NCBI RefSeq assembly: GCF_024345535.1
Contig: NZ_JAGQBH010000002.1
Coordinates: 62,001-126,000 of the forward strand
Length of the DNA: 64,000 nucleotides
Origin: Cyanobium sp. N.Huapi 1H5
Lineage (GTDB): Bacteria; Cyanobacteriota; Cyanobacteriia; PCC-6307; Cyanobiaceae
Direction of reading: 5' to 3'
The position numbers and the translations under genes are program-made. Under the pieces are notes generated by a model, which did no database searches, had not been told where the DNA came from, and saw only the letters and a list, made by a program, of their open reading frames with translations. Each line of letters begins with the position of its first letter. Within the stretch, counting starts at the first letter, position 1. This document shows positions 1-7,931 of this stretch, in pieces.

Positions 1-101
1 GCTCCGGTGCCCTCTCCGTCGGTGGCTGAACTCCCGGCCAGCCGCGCACAGCATCACGCCGCCCTCTCGGGCTAGAAGGGAGCAACGGCGGAGCCCAAGG
101 G

Positions 102-1526
102 GTGGATTTCGAGCGCTTTCAGAGGCTGTTCACGGCCCCGCTGCTGCCCCTGGGCCGCCAGAGCTTCTCCCTGCTCTGGATCGTGGAGGTGCTGCTGCTG
201 CTGCTGGCGGTGAGCCTGGCGGCGCGGGGCTTGAAGCGGCTGCTGGCCGGACGGGTGCTGCGCTGGTTCTCCCTGCCGGAGGGGCGGCGCGAGGCGGTGG
301 CCACCCTTCTTTCCATGGGGCTGGCCGCCCTGGGCTATGTGGTGGTGGCCCAGGGGATGGGGCTCGACATCGGCGCCCTGGCCGTGATCTTCGGGGCCCT
401 GGGGGTGGGGATCGGCTTCGGGCTGCAGGAGCTCACCCGCAACCTCACCAGTGGTCTCACCCTGCTGATGGAGGGGAAGCTGAAGGTGGGCGACCAGATC
501 GAGTTCGGCGACACCAGCGGTTTCATCCGGGAGATCTCGATCCGCTCCACCGTGATCCGCACCTTCCAGGGCGCCGAGATCGTGGTGCCCAACTCGGCCA
601 TCACCAATGCGCCGGTGAAGAACCTCAGCTACCTGAGCTCCGATGGCCGGGTGGATGTGGAAGTGACGGTGGCCCACGGCAGCGACCCTTTAGCCGTGAC
701 CGAGGTGCTGCTGGATGCGGCCCTGGCCGAACCGACGGTGCTGGCCGATCCGCCGCCGAAGGTGCTGCTGCACGGCCTCCAGGGCCAGGGGATGGCGTTC
801 GAGCTCTGGGCCTGGACCTCGTCGATCCACGCCAGCCTCAGCCTGCGCAGTTCGCTCAACTACGCGATCGAGCAGGGGCTGCGCGAGCGCCGCATCGAAC
901 TGGCCGGTTCCCGCCAGCAGATCCAGCTGCTGTCGTCGCGGCGCGCGGTGGAAGAGGAGCGAGCCGGCCCGGACTGGAGCCCCCTGCGGGCGTCCCTGCC
1001 CGACCATCCCTGTTTCAGCAGCATGGATGATCGGCGGCTGCGGGAACTGGTGGGCAGCGGCGCCCGCCGCTCACTGCCCGCCGGCACGGTGCTGGTGCAC
1101 CAGGGGGATGAGGGCCGCTCCTTTCACCTGGTGCTGAGTGGCGCGGTGGATGCGATCCACGAAACGGACCGGGTGAGCCGCAAGCTGTTCACCTTCACGG
1201 CCGGGGAGTTCTTCGGTGAACTGCCGCTGCTGCTCCAGGTGCCCTACCCCACCACCATGGTGGCGGCCGAGGACACGACGCTGTTCGTCGTTCCCAGCGG
1301 CAGCTTCCGCGCCCTGCTGGCCTCGCGGCCCGAATTCGCCGACACCGTCGCCCGGGAGGTGGCGCGCCGCAGCGATGTGTTGCGCAGCTACGAGGACTGC
1401 CTGCGCCAGCGCGGCCTGCTCGAGGACGCCGACATGGGCCACCCCCTGCAGTGGTTCCGCGAGCGGCTGAAACGGGTGCTGGCCGGACGCCCCGCCATGG
1501 CCTCGGTGGAAACGGAGGCGGGCTGA
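102..1526 (+). CDS. MscS-type mechanosensitive channel with C-terminal cyclic-nucleotide-binding-like domain
   Basis: 474 residues from a GTG start. A hydrophobic helix lies near residues 22-42. The pore-lining glycine/alanine-rich helix and MscS beta domain follow (GVGIGFGLQEL, then KVGDQIEFGD). The C-terminal third is a cNMP-binding fold with the GEFFGEL signature at about 368-374. This architecture is known for bacterial cyclic-nucleotide-regulated MscS-like channels of the inner membrane, which release solutes on osmotic downshift or carry ions. The phosphate-binding cassette reads PYPTT at about 381-385 instead of the usual PRxAT, so the arginine that holds the cyclic phosphate is missing and ligand control is doubtful. 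It stands alone; the next gene is on the other strand. Confidence 0.88.
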   Translation: MDFERFQRLFTAPLLPLGRQSFSLLWIVEVLLLLLAVSLAARGLKRLLAGRVLRWFSLPEGRREAVATLLSMGLAALGYVVVAQGMGLDIGALAVIFGALGVGIGFGLQELTRNLTSGLTLLMEGKLKVGDQIEFGDTSGFIREISIRSTVIRTFQGAEIVVPNSAITNAPVKNLSYLSSDGRVDVEVTVAHGSDPLAVTEVLLDAALAEPTVLADPPPKVLLHGLQGQGMAFELWAWTSSIHASLSLRSSLNYAIEQGLRERRIELAGSRQQIQLLSSRRAVEEERAGPDWSPLRASLPDHPCFSSMDDRRLRELVGSGARRSLPAGTVLVHQGDEGRSFHLVLSGAVDAIHETDRVSRKLFTFTAGEFFGELPLLLQVPYPTTMVAAEDTTLFVVPSGSFRALLASRPEFADTVAREVARRSDVLRSYEDCLRQRGLLEDADMGHPLQWFRERLKRVLAGRPAMASVETEAG

Positions 1527-1580
1527 GCGCCGATCCGCGAGTGCAATCCGATCAGCAGACTGCAACCAGCCATGGGACCC

Positions 1581-2435
1581 CTACAGGGCCGCCTTGATCG
1601 CTGCATCCAGCCCCGTGGTCGGCCGGCCAAGGAGTTGGCTGAGTTGCCTGCCGTCATCAAACAGGGCGCCCTGGGAGGCACCCGTATCGGAATCGGCCAG
1701 GAGACCTGCCAGGGGCTCCGGCAGGCCAGCACCGATCAGGGCGGTGCGGTAGTCCGCTTCGGGAAGGTTGACGTAGTTGATGGTTTTGCCGACCTGGCGG
1801 GAAATCGCTGCGGCGAAGTCGCTCAGGGTGTAGGCGCTGTCGCCAGCGAGTTCATAGATCTGGCCGTCCGGATCGTCGCTGGTGAGGATGGTGGCGGCGG
1901 CTTCGGCGTAATCGGCACGGGCCGCGGAGGCGATGCGGCCCTCACCGGCGCAGCCGTAGACGGCCCCCATCGACAGGGCAGAGGCCATGCCTGCCGTGTA
2001 GTTCTCGGTGTACCAGCCGTTGCGGAGCAGCACGAACGGCAGGCCGGAATCATGAATGGCCGCTTCGGTTTCCCGGTGCTCCTGAGCCAGAGCGAGGACC
2101 GAGGTATCGGCGTGCAGGACACTGGTGTAGGCCAGCCGTTTGACTCCCGAACGCTTGGCCGCGTCGATGACGGCCTGATGCTGGCGCGTGCGCTGGCCGA
2201 TCTCGCTGGAGGAGATCAGCAGGAGCCTGTCTGCGCCTTGAAAGGCGGCCTCCAGGCTGGCGGGATGGTTGTAATCGGCCTGGCGAACCTGCACCCCCAG
2301 GGCGGCGATGTCGCTGGCTCTCTCGATGTTGCGGACGGCGGCGACGATGCGCTCAGCGGGCACCCTCCTGAGCAGGACGTCGATGACCAGGCGGCCCAGC
2401 TGGCCGCTGGCTCCCGTGATGACGAACGTGGTCAT
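1581..2435 (-). CDS. NmrA/SDR-family NAD(P)-dependent oxidoreductase, QorB-like
   Basis: 284 residues starting MTTFVITGASGQLGR, with the Rossmann glycine motif GASGQLG at the N terminus. The length and the NmrA-like body match the family of QorB (YtfG), an NAD(P)H:quinone oxidoreductase acting in the cytoplasm. It diverges from an HxlR-family regulator, and the 87-base gap holds a perfect palindrome with further half-sites. The same pairing of qorB/qor2 with an HxlR regulator is known in other bacteria, so control by quinone or electrophile stress is a reasonable inference. Substrate cannot be read from sequence. Confidence 0.85.
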   Translation of the reverse strand: MTTFVITGASGQLGRLVIDVLLRRVPAERIVAAVRNIERASDIAALGVQVRQADYNHPASLEAAFQGADRLLLISSSEIGQRTRQHQAVIDAAKRSGVKRLAYTSVLHADTSVLALAQEHRETEAAIHDSGLPFVLLRNGWYTENYTAGMASALSMGAVYGCAGEGRIASAARADYAEAAATILTSDDPDGQIYELAGDSAYTLSDFAAAISRQVGKTINYVNLPEADYRTALIGAGLPEPLAGLLADSDTGASQGALFDDGRQLSQLLGRPTTGLDAAIKAAL

Positions 2436-2479
2436 TGCCGTTTGATGGATTGGGGTGATGGAACGGCGGCAACCTACCC

Positions 2480-2518
2480 CTTACAATTTCGATTTGTAAG
2501 TACTTACAAAAAGGTAAG
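2480..2518. promoter_or_regulatory. HxlR-type operator array between divergent genes
   Basis: An 18-base perfect palindrome TTTGTAAGTACTTACAAA lies at 2493-2510. Its half-site recurs outside it: CTTACAA at 2480-2486 pairs with TTGTAAG at 2494-2500 across 7 bases, and CTTAC at 2503-2507 pairs with GTAAG at 2514-2518 across 6 bases. Four half-sites therefore alternate in orientation. GTAAGTACTTAC-like palindromes are typical HxlR operators. The array ends 4 bases before the regulator's start codon, so binding would cover its ribosome-binding site and both divergent promoters. Confidence 0.75.
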
Positions 2519-2522
2519 CCCC

Positions 2523-2936
2523 ATGGCTGGGAAAGGGCCAGAGCCAAGTGCAGCGGTCTCCAGGCTTGGCGAGACCCTGCGCCGCGGGGAGGTTCTGGCG
2601 CCGGAATGCCCGTCGCGGGAGATCCTCAAGCACGTCACCAGCCGCTGGGGGGTGCTGGCGCTGGTGGCCCTGATGGAGCGCACCCATCGCTTCAGCGAAC
2701 TGCGCCGCAGGATCGGGGGCGTCAGCGAGAAGATGCTGGCCCAGACGCTGCAGCAGCTGGAACAGGACGGCTTCATCCGGCGCGTGTCCTATCCGGTGGC
2801 GCCGCCGCACGTGGAGTATTCGCTCACCGCCCTGGGGGTGGGCATCGGCCGTCAGGTCGAGGCGATGACCGACTGGATCGAGATCAACCTGCCGGAGATC
2901 CTCAAGGCCCAGCAATCACCACGGGCAACGCCTTGA
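2523..2936 (+). CDS. HxlR-family transcriptional regulator
   Basis: 137 residues. The winged-helix core contains WGVLALVALM, FSELRRRIGGVSEKMLAQTL and the wing with DGFIRR, all characteristic of HxlR proteins. ATG 2523 is chosen because it follows an AAGG at 2511-2514 and because the reading frame upstream of it is antisense to the oxidoreductase. Cys29 is the only cysteine and lies just before the first DNA-binding helix, where thiol-sensing HxlR members (QorR, YodB, HypR) carry their sensing cysteine. It probably represses itself and the divergent oxidoreductase until modified by quinones or oxidants. Its 3' end overlaps the convergent P450 gene by 35 bases. Confidence 0.9.
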   Translation: MAGKGPEPSAAVSRLGETLRRGEVLAPECPSREILKHVTSRWGVLALVALMERTHRFSELRRRIGGVSEKMLAQTLQQLEQDGFIRRVSYPVAPPHVEYSLTALGVGIGRQVEAMTDWIEINLPEILKAQQSPRATP

Positions 2937-4107
2937 GCCCGCGCAGCTCCAGGTTGTCCTGATACTCCAGGGGCTCGCCGGTGAGGCGCAGTTCTGGGCA
3001 GCGCCGCAGCAGTGCGGTGAAGGCGACCGTCGCCTCCATCCTGGCCAGGGCCGCCCCCAGGCAGTAGTGGGGACCATGGCCGAAGGCGAGGTGGGCGTCG
3101 AACCGTCGTTGTACATCGAGCTGCTCGGGATCGGAGAACCGGGCCGGGTCGCGATTGGCGGCGGCGAACATCAGGTACACCAGCTGCCCCTTGCGGATCG
3201 AGCGGCCGCCGATCGTCAGATCCTCGCCAGCCTCCCGATACATGAACTGCACCGTGCCGTCGTAACGGAGGAACTCCTCCACCGCATTCGGAATCAGCGA
3301 CGGGTCGTCGCGCAGCAGCTGGAGTTGCTCGGGGTGGCGCAGCAGGGCCAGCAGGCCGTTGCCGATCAGGTGGGTGGTGGTCTCGTGGCCGGCCGCCAGG
3401 AACAGATTGGCGTTGGCGATCAGCTCCGTCTCACTGAGCCGATCGCCATCCATCTCGGCATGCACCAGCAGGCTCAACAGATCGTCGCTGGGCGTTGCCC
3501 GGCGTTTGTCGAACTCTGCGCCGAAGAGCTCCGTCAGCTCGTGGGTGCTCTGCAACGCCCGCTGGTACTGCTCGGGGGTCACGGCGGAGGGATCGGTGCC
3601 GAAGATCGCCGAAAAATCGTCCGACCAGCGCTTGAGGCTTTCCAGGTCGCCCGTTTCCAGGCCGAGCAGGCGGGCGATCACCCGGGCCGGCAACGGAAAA
3701 GCGAAGTCGGCGATCACATCGAAGCGGCCCTGCTTCGGCAGCCGGTGCAGCAGCTCATCGACCAGGGTCTCGACGGCCGGCCGCAGGTGGTCCACGGCCC
3801 GTAGCGTGAACACCTTGGCCACCAGGGCGCGGAGCCGATGGTGCCGTTCCGGGTCCGTGATGTTCATCTGGGCCCCGATCACCTCGAAGAGCCGCTGCAG
3901 CTCGGGGCAGCCGGCCCGCTCACCCATCCCTCCGGCACGATCGGAGCGCAGCCGCGGGTCCTGGGTGGCTGCCACCACATCGTCGTAGCGGGTCAGCACC
4001 CAGGCCCCGAACGGTTCATGCCAGTGGACCGGATCTGTACGCCGCAACGCGGCGTAGGTCGGGTAAGGATCGACCAGCATCGCCGGGCTGAACAGGGCTG
4101 CGGTCAT
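2902..4107 (-). CDS. Cytochrome P450
   Basis: 401 residues, a usual length for a soluble bacterial P450. The I-helix oxygen-activation motif is AAGHETTTH, the ExxR motif is EFLR in VEEFLRYD, and the heme-thiolate loop is FGHGPHYCLG with the axial cysteine. It hydroxylates an unknown small molecule using electrons from ferredoxin; no redox partner gene is adjacent. It converges on and overlaps the HxlR gene by 35 bases. With a quinone-reductase-like enzyme and a thiol-sensing regulator next door, a detoxification role is plausible but unproven. Confidence 0.93.
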   Translation of the reverse strand: MTAALFSPAMLVDPYPTYAALRRTDPVHWHEPFGAWVLTRYDDVVAATQDPRLRSDRAGGMGERAGCPELQRLFEVIGAQMNITDPERHHRLRALVAKVFTLRAVDHLRPAVETLVDELLHRLPKQGRFDVIADFAFPLPARVIARLLGLETGDLESLKRWSDDFSAIFGTDPSAVTPEQYQRALQSTHELTELFGAEFDKRRATPSDDLLSLLVHAEMDGDRLSETELIANANLFLAAGHETTTHLIGNGLLALLRHPEQLQLLRDDPSLIPNAVEEFLRYDGTVQFMYREAGEDLTIGGRSIRKGQLVYLMFAAANRDPARFSDPEQLDVQRRFDAHLAFGHGPHYCLGAALARMEATVAFTALLRRCPELRLTGEPLEYQDNLELRGLKALPVVIAGP

Positions 4108-4168
4108 GGGCGGGATGCTGTCCAGAGCACGTTAACGAGATGATCCGGCATATCCGGCACGCGCTCGT

Positions 4169-4567
4169 TCAGAGGCCGAGAGCCGTCCTGCGTTCCTCCA
4201 TCGCAGCCATCAGAACGGCCCTTATCTCGTCGGATTGAGTCATGGCGATGCTGTGCACCTTGATGTGCCTGAGGGTCTTGCCCGTCCCTTCCAGCAATGA
4301 GCCTGTGGAAGCGATGTTGGCTCCGTGGTAGAAGCCGAGATTGGCGTAGGCCTTCTGCGGCATGATGTAGGCATAGGCTTCGGACATTTTCTTTTCGCCA
4401 TAGCCATAGGCTGCTGAGGGCTCACCGGGTCTGGGTACTTCGGTGGCGTCCGGGTGCAATTCAGAGATCAGGGCTCTGAGTGCCCAGCAGATGTCAGCCA
4501 CCTGCTTCGATGCGGCCAGCACCACCTCTTGAAACGTCCCCAACCTCGTGATGCTGTTCATCGCCAT
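4169..4567 (-). CDS. DUF1801 (YdhG-like) domain protein
   Basis: 132 residues from ATG 4567; ATG 4561 is equally possible. The DUF1801 core is clear: an N-terminal helix, then HPDATE, the strand with AYIMPQKAYANLGFYHG, and the signature LLEGTGKTLRHIKV. The family has a small alpha/beta fold of unknown function, often annotated as iron-chaperone-like. The start overlaps the stop of the upstream DUF3592 gene, which suggests a two-gene operon. G+C is visibly lower than in flanking core genes, a sign of recent acquisition. Confidence 0.75.
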   Translation of the reverse strand: MAMNSITRLGTFQEVVLAASKQVADICWALRALISELHPDATEVPRPGEPSAAYGYGEKKMSEAYAYIMPQKAYANLGFYHGANIASTGSLLEGTGKTLRHIKVHSIAMTQSDEIRAVLMAAMEERRTALGL

Positions 4568-4974
4568 ACCAGGTAGGTTGCGAGCAAGAGAAAACCAACA
4601 CCAAACCAGAGCCAATACAACCAGTCGGATGGTGCTGTGTTATTGAGCACGGCCATCGAAGGATTCTTCGGATTGTAGAACACGTCCACGCTGCTGTGCT
4701 GGGCGTAGGGTTTGATGAGTTGCTGCATGGCGCTCTTGCTCACACCGTATCCAGAGAAAGCGACGCGATAGCCGACATAACGTTCGCCGCCCACCTCGTA
4801 GCGATAACGCAGCACGGGTTTCATCGTTTCCAGATGGGTGTCATCCACCCGAGACTCGATGACTTGACCCTTCACGGTCGGCCACTTCCGAGCCTGCTTG
4901 GAGAGGAGCCGCAGCCAAAGGGACAGGGCGACGAACGCGGCACCGGTCAGGAATGTGATGGTGGCGAACACCAT
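4558..4974 (-). CDS. DUF3592 domain membrane protein
   Basis: 138 residues. A hydrophobic helix at about 2-22 and a second one at the C terminus (WLYWLWFGVGFLLLATYLV) flank a soluble domain with the DUF3592 pattern WPTVKGQVIES, YRYEVGGERYVG and the VDVFYNPKNPSMAVL strand. The family is membrane-bound and of unknown function. ATG 4974 is chosen because the reading frame upstream encodes hydrophilic, unrelated sequence while the first membrane helix begins here. It lies in a lower-GC patch and is probably translated with the DUF1801 gene behind it. Confidence 0.75.
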   Translation of the reverse strand: MVFATITFLTGAAFVALSLWLRLLSKQARKWPTVKGQVIESRVDDTHLETMKPVLRYRYEVGGERYVGYRVAFSGYGVSKSAMQQLIKPYAQHSSVDVFYNPKNPSMAVLNNTAPSDWLYWLWFGVGFLLLATYLVWR

Positions 4975-5096
4975 GGGAGCTGATGCATCGTGATCAATTC
5001 TATGGGACCGAATCCTGGGTGCCCACGGCGTATTGGCGTGTTCAACAGACGAATCGTCTCTTGCGCCGTGAAGCCGAACGCCATCACCGTGGCCAT
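4947..5096 (-). pseudogene. Short ORF, possible remnant of a DUF2384-type antitoxin domain
   Basis: 49 codons from ATG 5096. The stretch FGFTAQETIRLLNTP followed by GPIELI loosely resembles the C-terminal DUF2384/MbcA-like domain of toxin-antitoxin antitoxins (helix, then W-L-N-T-P, then a G-x-x-P-L-E-L element). The usual tryptophan and the central glycine pair are not conserved. It overlaps the DUF3592 start by 28 bases. It may be a decayed fragment or chance; the remaining bases up to 5176 hold nothing I recognise. Confidence 0.2.
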
Positions 5097-5176
5097 GACT
5101 CTTCGAATCTCCTTTTCTGTGCACGGGCAAGGTTGCACGCCAAGGATCATTCCATGGACCACTTGAACGGTCCCCT

Positions 5177-5689
5177 TCAGCTGCAGCTGTCACCGCCGGA
5201 CTCCAGGGTCAGCAGTTGCCGGCGCAGCAGTCCTGCGAGTTGCTCCCGCTCCTGCGAGGTCGTGAACTGCTCCAGCAGCTCCCGCTCCCGACCAAGGATC
5301 TGAGGCAGCACGGCCTCCACGCGCTCAGCGCCCTTGGCTGTGAGCCGCACCAGGACGCTGCGTCGATCCATGCTCTCGCGGTGCCTCTCGACCAGACCGT
5401 CGCTCTCCAGGCGGTCGATTCGGTTGGTCATCGCGCCCGAGGACAGCATCAGGGCCCCGTAGAGCTCGGTGGGGGTGAGCTGGTGCGGCGGCGGCTGTCG
5501 CCGCAGGGTGGCCAGCACATCAAAGGACCAGACGCTGAGTCCATGGGGAGCCAGCAGCGTCTCGCGCTGACGCTCCAGCAGCCGGGCCATGCGCAGGATG
5601 CGCCCCACCACCGCCAGGGACGAGACATCCAGCGCCGGGGAGGCCTGATGCCACTGGCAAAGGATCTGGTCGATGCGGTCGGAGTCCAT
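5177..5689 (-). CDS. MarR-family transcriptional regulator
   Basis: 170 residues with the MarR winged-helix core: LTPTELYGALMLSSGAMTNRIDRLESDGLV as recognition region, then the wing with MDRRSVLVRLT, and a C-terminal dimerisation helix. The N-terminal helix pair is longer than in minimal MarR proteins. The gene diverges from four overlapping transporter and glyoxalase-like genes, and two copies of a near-palindromic site lie between the start codons and over the first transporter start. It is therefore the likely local repressor, released by a phenolic or similar ligand. Confidence 0.9.
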   Translation of the reverse strand: MDSDRIDQILCQWHQASPALDVSSLAVVGRILRMARLLERQRETLLAPHGLSVWSFDVLATLRRQPPPHQLTPTELYGALMLSSGAMTNRIDRLESDGLVERHRESMDRRSVLVRLTAKGAERVEAVLPQILGRERELLEQFTTSQEREQLAGLLRRQLLTLESGGDSCS

Positions 5690-5701
5690 GGATCGAGGAT
5701 A

Positions 5702-5757
5702 GCTTGACGTCGAGAGACCTTGCCTCTAGCTTCAGGTCATGTCTCTTGATATCGAGA
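5702..5757. promoter_or_regulatory. Two MarR-type operator sites
   Basis: CTTGACGTCGAGA at 5703-5715 and CTTGATATCGAGA at 5745-5757 are near-identical and each is an imperfect palindrome (TCTTGATATCGAGA for the second). Their centres are 42 bases apart, four helical turns, so dimers would bind the same face. This resembles the TCTTGAxxTCAAGA-type sites bound by many MarR proteins. The second copy overlaps the first codons of the transporter gene. The assignment to the neighbouring MarR is inference from position and motif. Confidence 0.6.
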
Positions 5758-6260
5758 TGTCCTGTCTTGGTCTGGCCCGCCCGAAGGCGCCCGCCGTCCC
5801 CGTCGTCCCGGCCTTGCCCATCGCCCTGGCTCTCCTCGCCGGAGCTCTGCTGCCGGTGCAGGCGGCCATGAACGCCCAGCTGGCCAACTCGCTTGAGTCC
5901 GTTCCTCTCGCTGCCGCCCTCTCCTATCTGGTGGGCTCCGCCACGTTGGTCGCGCTGCTTCTCAGTCGCCTCTTCCCCGCACCCCACTGGCGTTCGATCC
6001 GCACGGCACCACGCTGGACCCTCCTGGCTGGGGTTCTCGGCGCCTGGTACGTGAGCTCCAGCACCCTGGTGATCACCACTCTTGGCGCCACCATGACGCT
6101 GGGTCTGGTGGTGGCTGGCCAGGCGGTCGCGGGCCTTGTCATGGATCACCACGGCTGGCTGGGGCTCCCTCGCCAGCGACTTGGGGCACGGGGCTACGGG
6201 GCTGTGGCGCTGTTCCTGGCGGCCATGGCCCTGCTCACCCAGGCGGGGGGAGCACGATGA
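5739..6260 (+). CDS. DMT-superfamily transporter, YdcZ/DUF606 type (first of pair)
   Basis: 173 residues with about five membrane segments, starting with PIALALLAGALLPVQAAMNAQLA, and the DUF606 signature GVLGAWYVSSSTLV. Proteins of this type are half-size members of the drug/metabolite transporter superfamily and usually act as pairs in the inner membrane. ATG 5739 is chosen, but ATG 5757 lies in frame just after the second operator copy and is possible. The stop overlaps the start of the second DUF606 gene by 4 bases. Substrate unknown. Confidence 0.82.
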   Translation: MSLDIEMSCLGLARPKAPAVPVVPALPIALALLAGALLPVQAAMNAQLANSLESVPLAAALSYLVGSATLVALLLSRLFPAPHWRSIRTAPRWTLLAGVLGAWYVSSSTLVITTLGATMTLGLVVAGQAVAGLVMDHHGWLGLPRQRLGARGYGAVALFLAAMALLTQAGGAR

Positions 6261-6748
6261 ACCTTCTCTCGGCCCTGCTCTGTGCGTTCTCGGCAGGGGG
6301 TCTGCTTTCCGTTGGTGGGGCCGCCAACGCCCGTCTGGCCGGATCACTGCGTTCGGCCACCGCCGCCGCCACGATCAACTTCCTGGTGGGGGCCACGGCC
6401 CTCAGCCTGCTGGTTTCCCTCGGCGGCTACAGAGCCAACATCATCGAGCGACTGGCCGGGGTCCCGCCCTGGGTCCTCTGCGGCGGCGTGCTCGGTGCCT
6501 TCTACGTGACCCTGGCCACCCTGGTGATTCCCAGGCTCGGGCTCACCGCCACCACCATGACGGTGGTCTTCAGCCAGTTGATCGGCTCGCTGATGATCGA
6601 CCACTGGGGCTGGCTTGGGGTCCCCCAACGGCCGAATGGGCCGGGCCGCTGGCTGGCGGTGCTGCTGCTCCTGCTGGCCGTGGCGCTGCGCCGGAGTGAG
6701 ACCTCCACCTCGACCGCCACCTCCCCCCGATCCAGTTCCCATGACTGA
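6257..6748 (+). CDS. DMT-superfamily transporter, YdcZ/DUF606 type (second of pair)
   Basis: 163 residues, homologous along its length to the preceding gene: FSAGGLLSVGGAANARLAG, a central NFLVGATALSLLV segment, and the signature GGVLGAFYVTLATLVIPRLG. The short C-terminal tail is serine/threonine-rich. Overlapping starts and stops (4 bases upstream, 8 bases downstream) point to translational coupling and a heterodimeric transporter. Probably co-regulated by the divergent MarR protein. Confidence 0.82.
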   Translation: MNLLSALLCAFSAGGLLSVGGAANARLAGSLRSATAAATINFLVGATALSLLVSLGGYRANIIERLAGVPPWVLCGGVLGAFYVTLATLVIPRLGLTATTMTVVFSQLIGSLMIDHWGWLGVPQRPNGPGRWLAVLLLLLAVALRRSETSTSTATSPRSSSHD

Positions 6749-7931
6749 CTCTCCGGGCCATCTGCGGGTGGGGATGGCCTTCTCCGCCTTTGTGGTCATC
6801 GGTGCCGTCGAGGGAGCCTTCGGCGTTCTGGTGCCCTCGCTGCTGGACACCTTCGACCTGAGCACGGCGTCGGTGACGCTGTTGCTGGCCAGCCAGATCG
6901 GCGGCTACACCCTCGCGGCGTTGTTCAACGGTGTGGTGCACAGCCGCCTGGGGCTGGGCCGGATGCTGGTGGTGGCGTTCTCATTGCTGGCCTCGGCCCT
7001 GCTGGTGTATGCCCTGACCCCCCGCTGGGACCTGATGGTGGCGGGTGGTGCGGCTCTTGGGCTGGGCATCGGCCTGATCGATGCCGGCCTCAACACGGCC
7101 GTGGCCCGGCACGAAGCCGGGGCCGCTCTGATCGGCCCGCTGCATGGCTTCTACGGCGTCGGAGCCTGCGTGGGCCCGGTGATCGCCACCACGCTGCTGG
7201 CGCTGGAAAGCGGGTGGCGCCTGGTCTACGTGGTGCTGGCCGGCCTGGTCGGCCTGCTCCTGCTTGGGGTGTGGCGCCAGCGCCGGGTCTGCCTGTGGCA
7301 ACGTCCTCCCACGGCGGCAGGCGGCGACTGGAGAGTCCTGGGGCAGGCGCTTCGGCGCCCATCCGTGCGGCTGGGCGGCCTGGTGCTGCTCTGTGCTGTG
7401 GGCATCGAGGCTTCGATCGGCACCTGGGCCTTCAGCGTTCAGCACCTCGGCCGCTCCCAACCGGCCGTTGCGGCGGGTATCGGCGTCAGCCTCTACTGGC
7501 TGGGGCTCACCATCGGCCGCTTCTGTTTCGCCGGGCTGGTGACGTTGCTCGGCGAGATCCGGTTGATGGCCTGCTCACTCGGGCTGCTGCTGGCCGCCCA
7601 GATCGGCTGGTCCCATGGGGCCGTGCCGTTGGTCACCCTGCCGCTGATGGGATTCGCCCTTGCCGCGATCTTTCCGGCAACGATCCTGCTGATCCCGCAG
7701 CGCCTTCCCGCCCATCTGGCGCCTCCCGCTGTCGGCTTCGGCACCAGTGCGGCCAGTGCCGGTGCCGTTCTCCTTCCCGCGTCGCTCGGCTGGATCGCCG
7801 CCGGCAGCGGCCTGCCGGCGGTGCCGGCTCTGCTGGTGCCCGTGGTGCTGGGCCTGGCTGTCCTCTACGGCCTGCTGCTCCAGGCTCCCGAACCCGCAAC
7901 GAACTCCTTACCTCTTCCTCGTCATGGTTGA
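6741..7931 (+). CDS. Major facilitator superfamily transporter
   Basis: 396 residues and about twelve membrane segments. Early features include GAVEGAFGVLVPSLLDTF, followed by a long hydrophobic region, a central loop near residues 175-200 (RQRRVCLWQRP) and a C-terminal half with GIGVSLYWLGLTIGR. It resembles MFS proteins of the sugar/drug efflux groups; substrate is not readable. ATG 6741 is chosen because the frame above is antisense or out of phase with the DMT gene, which it overlaps by 8 bases. It is third in the MarR-controlled gene run. Confidence 0.85.
   Translation: MTDSPGHLRVGMAFSAFVVIGAVEGAFGVLVPSLLDTFDLSTASVTLLLASQIGGYTLAALFNGVVHSRLGLGRMLVVAFSLLASALLVYALTPRWDLMVAGGAALGLGIGLIDAGLNTAVARHEAGAALIGPLHGFYGVGACVGPVIATTLLALESGWRLVYVVLAGLVGLLLLGVWRQRRVCLWQRPPTAAGGDWRVLGQALRRPSVRLGGLVLLCAVGIEASIGTWAFSVQHLGRSQPAVAAGIGVSLYWLGLTIGRFCFAGLVTLLGEIRLMACSLGLLLAAQIGWSHGAVPLVTLPLMGFALAAIFPATILLIPQRLPAHLAPPAVGFGTSAASAGAVLLPASLGWIAAGSGLPAVPALLVPVVLGLAVLYGLLLQAPEPATNSLPLPRHG

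Noticed and set aside
1572-2522. Upstream in-frame extension of the HxlR gene
   Set aside because: Antisense to the oxidoreductase and includes the operator; ATG 2523 fits the family start.
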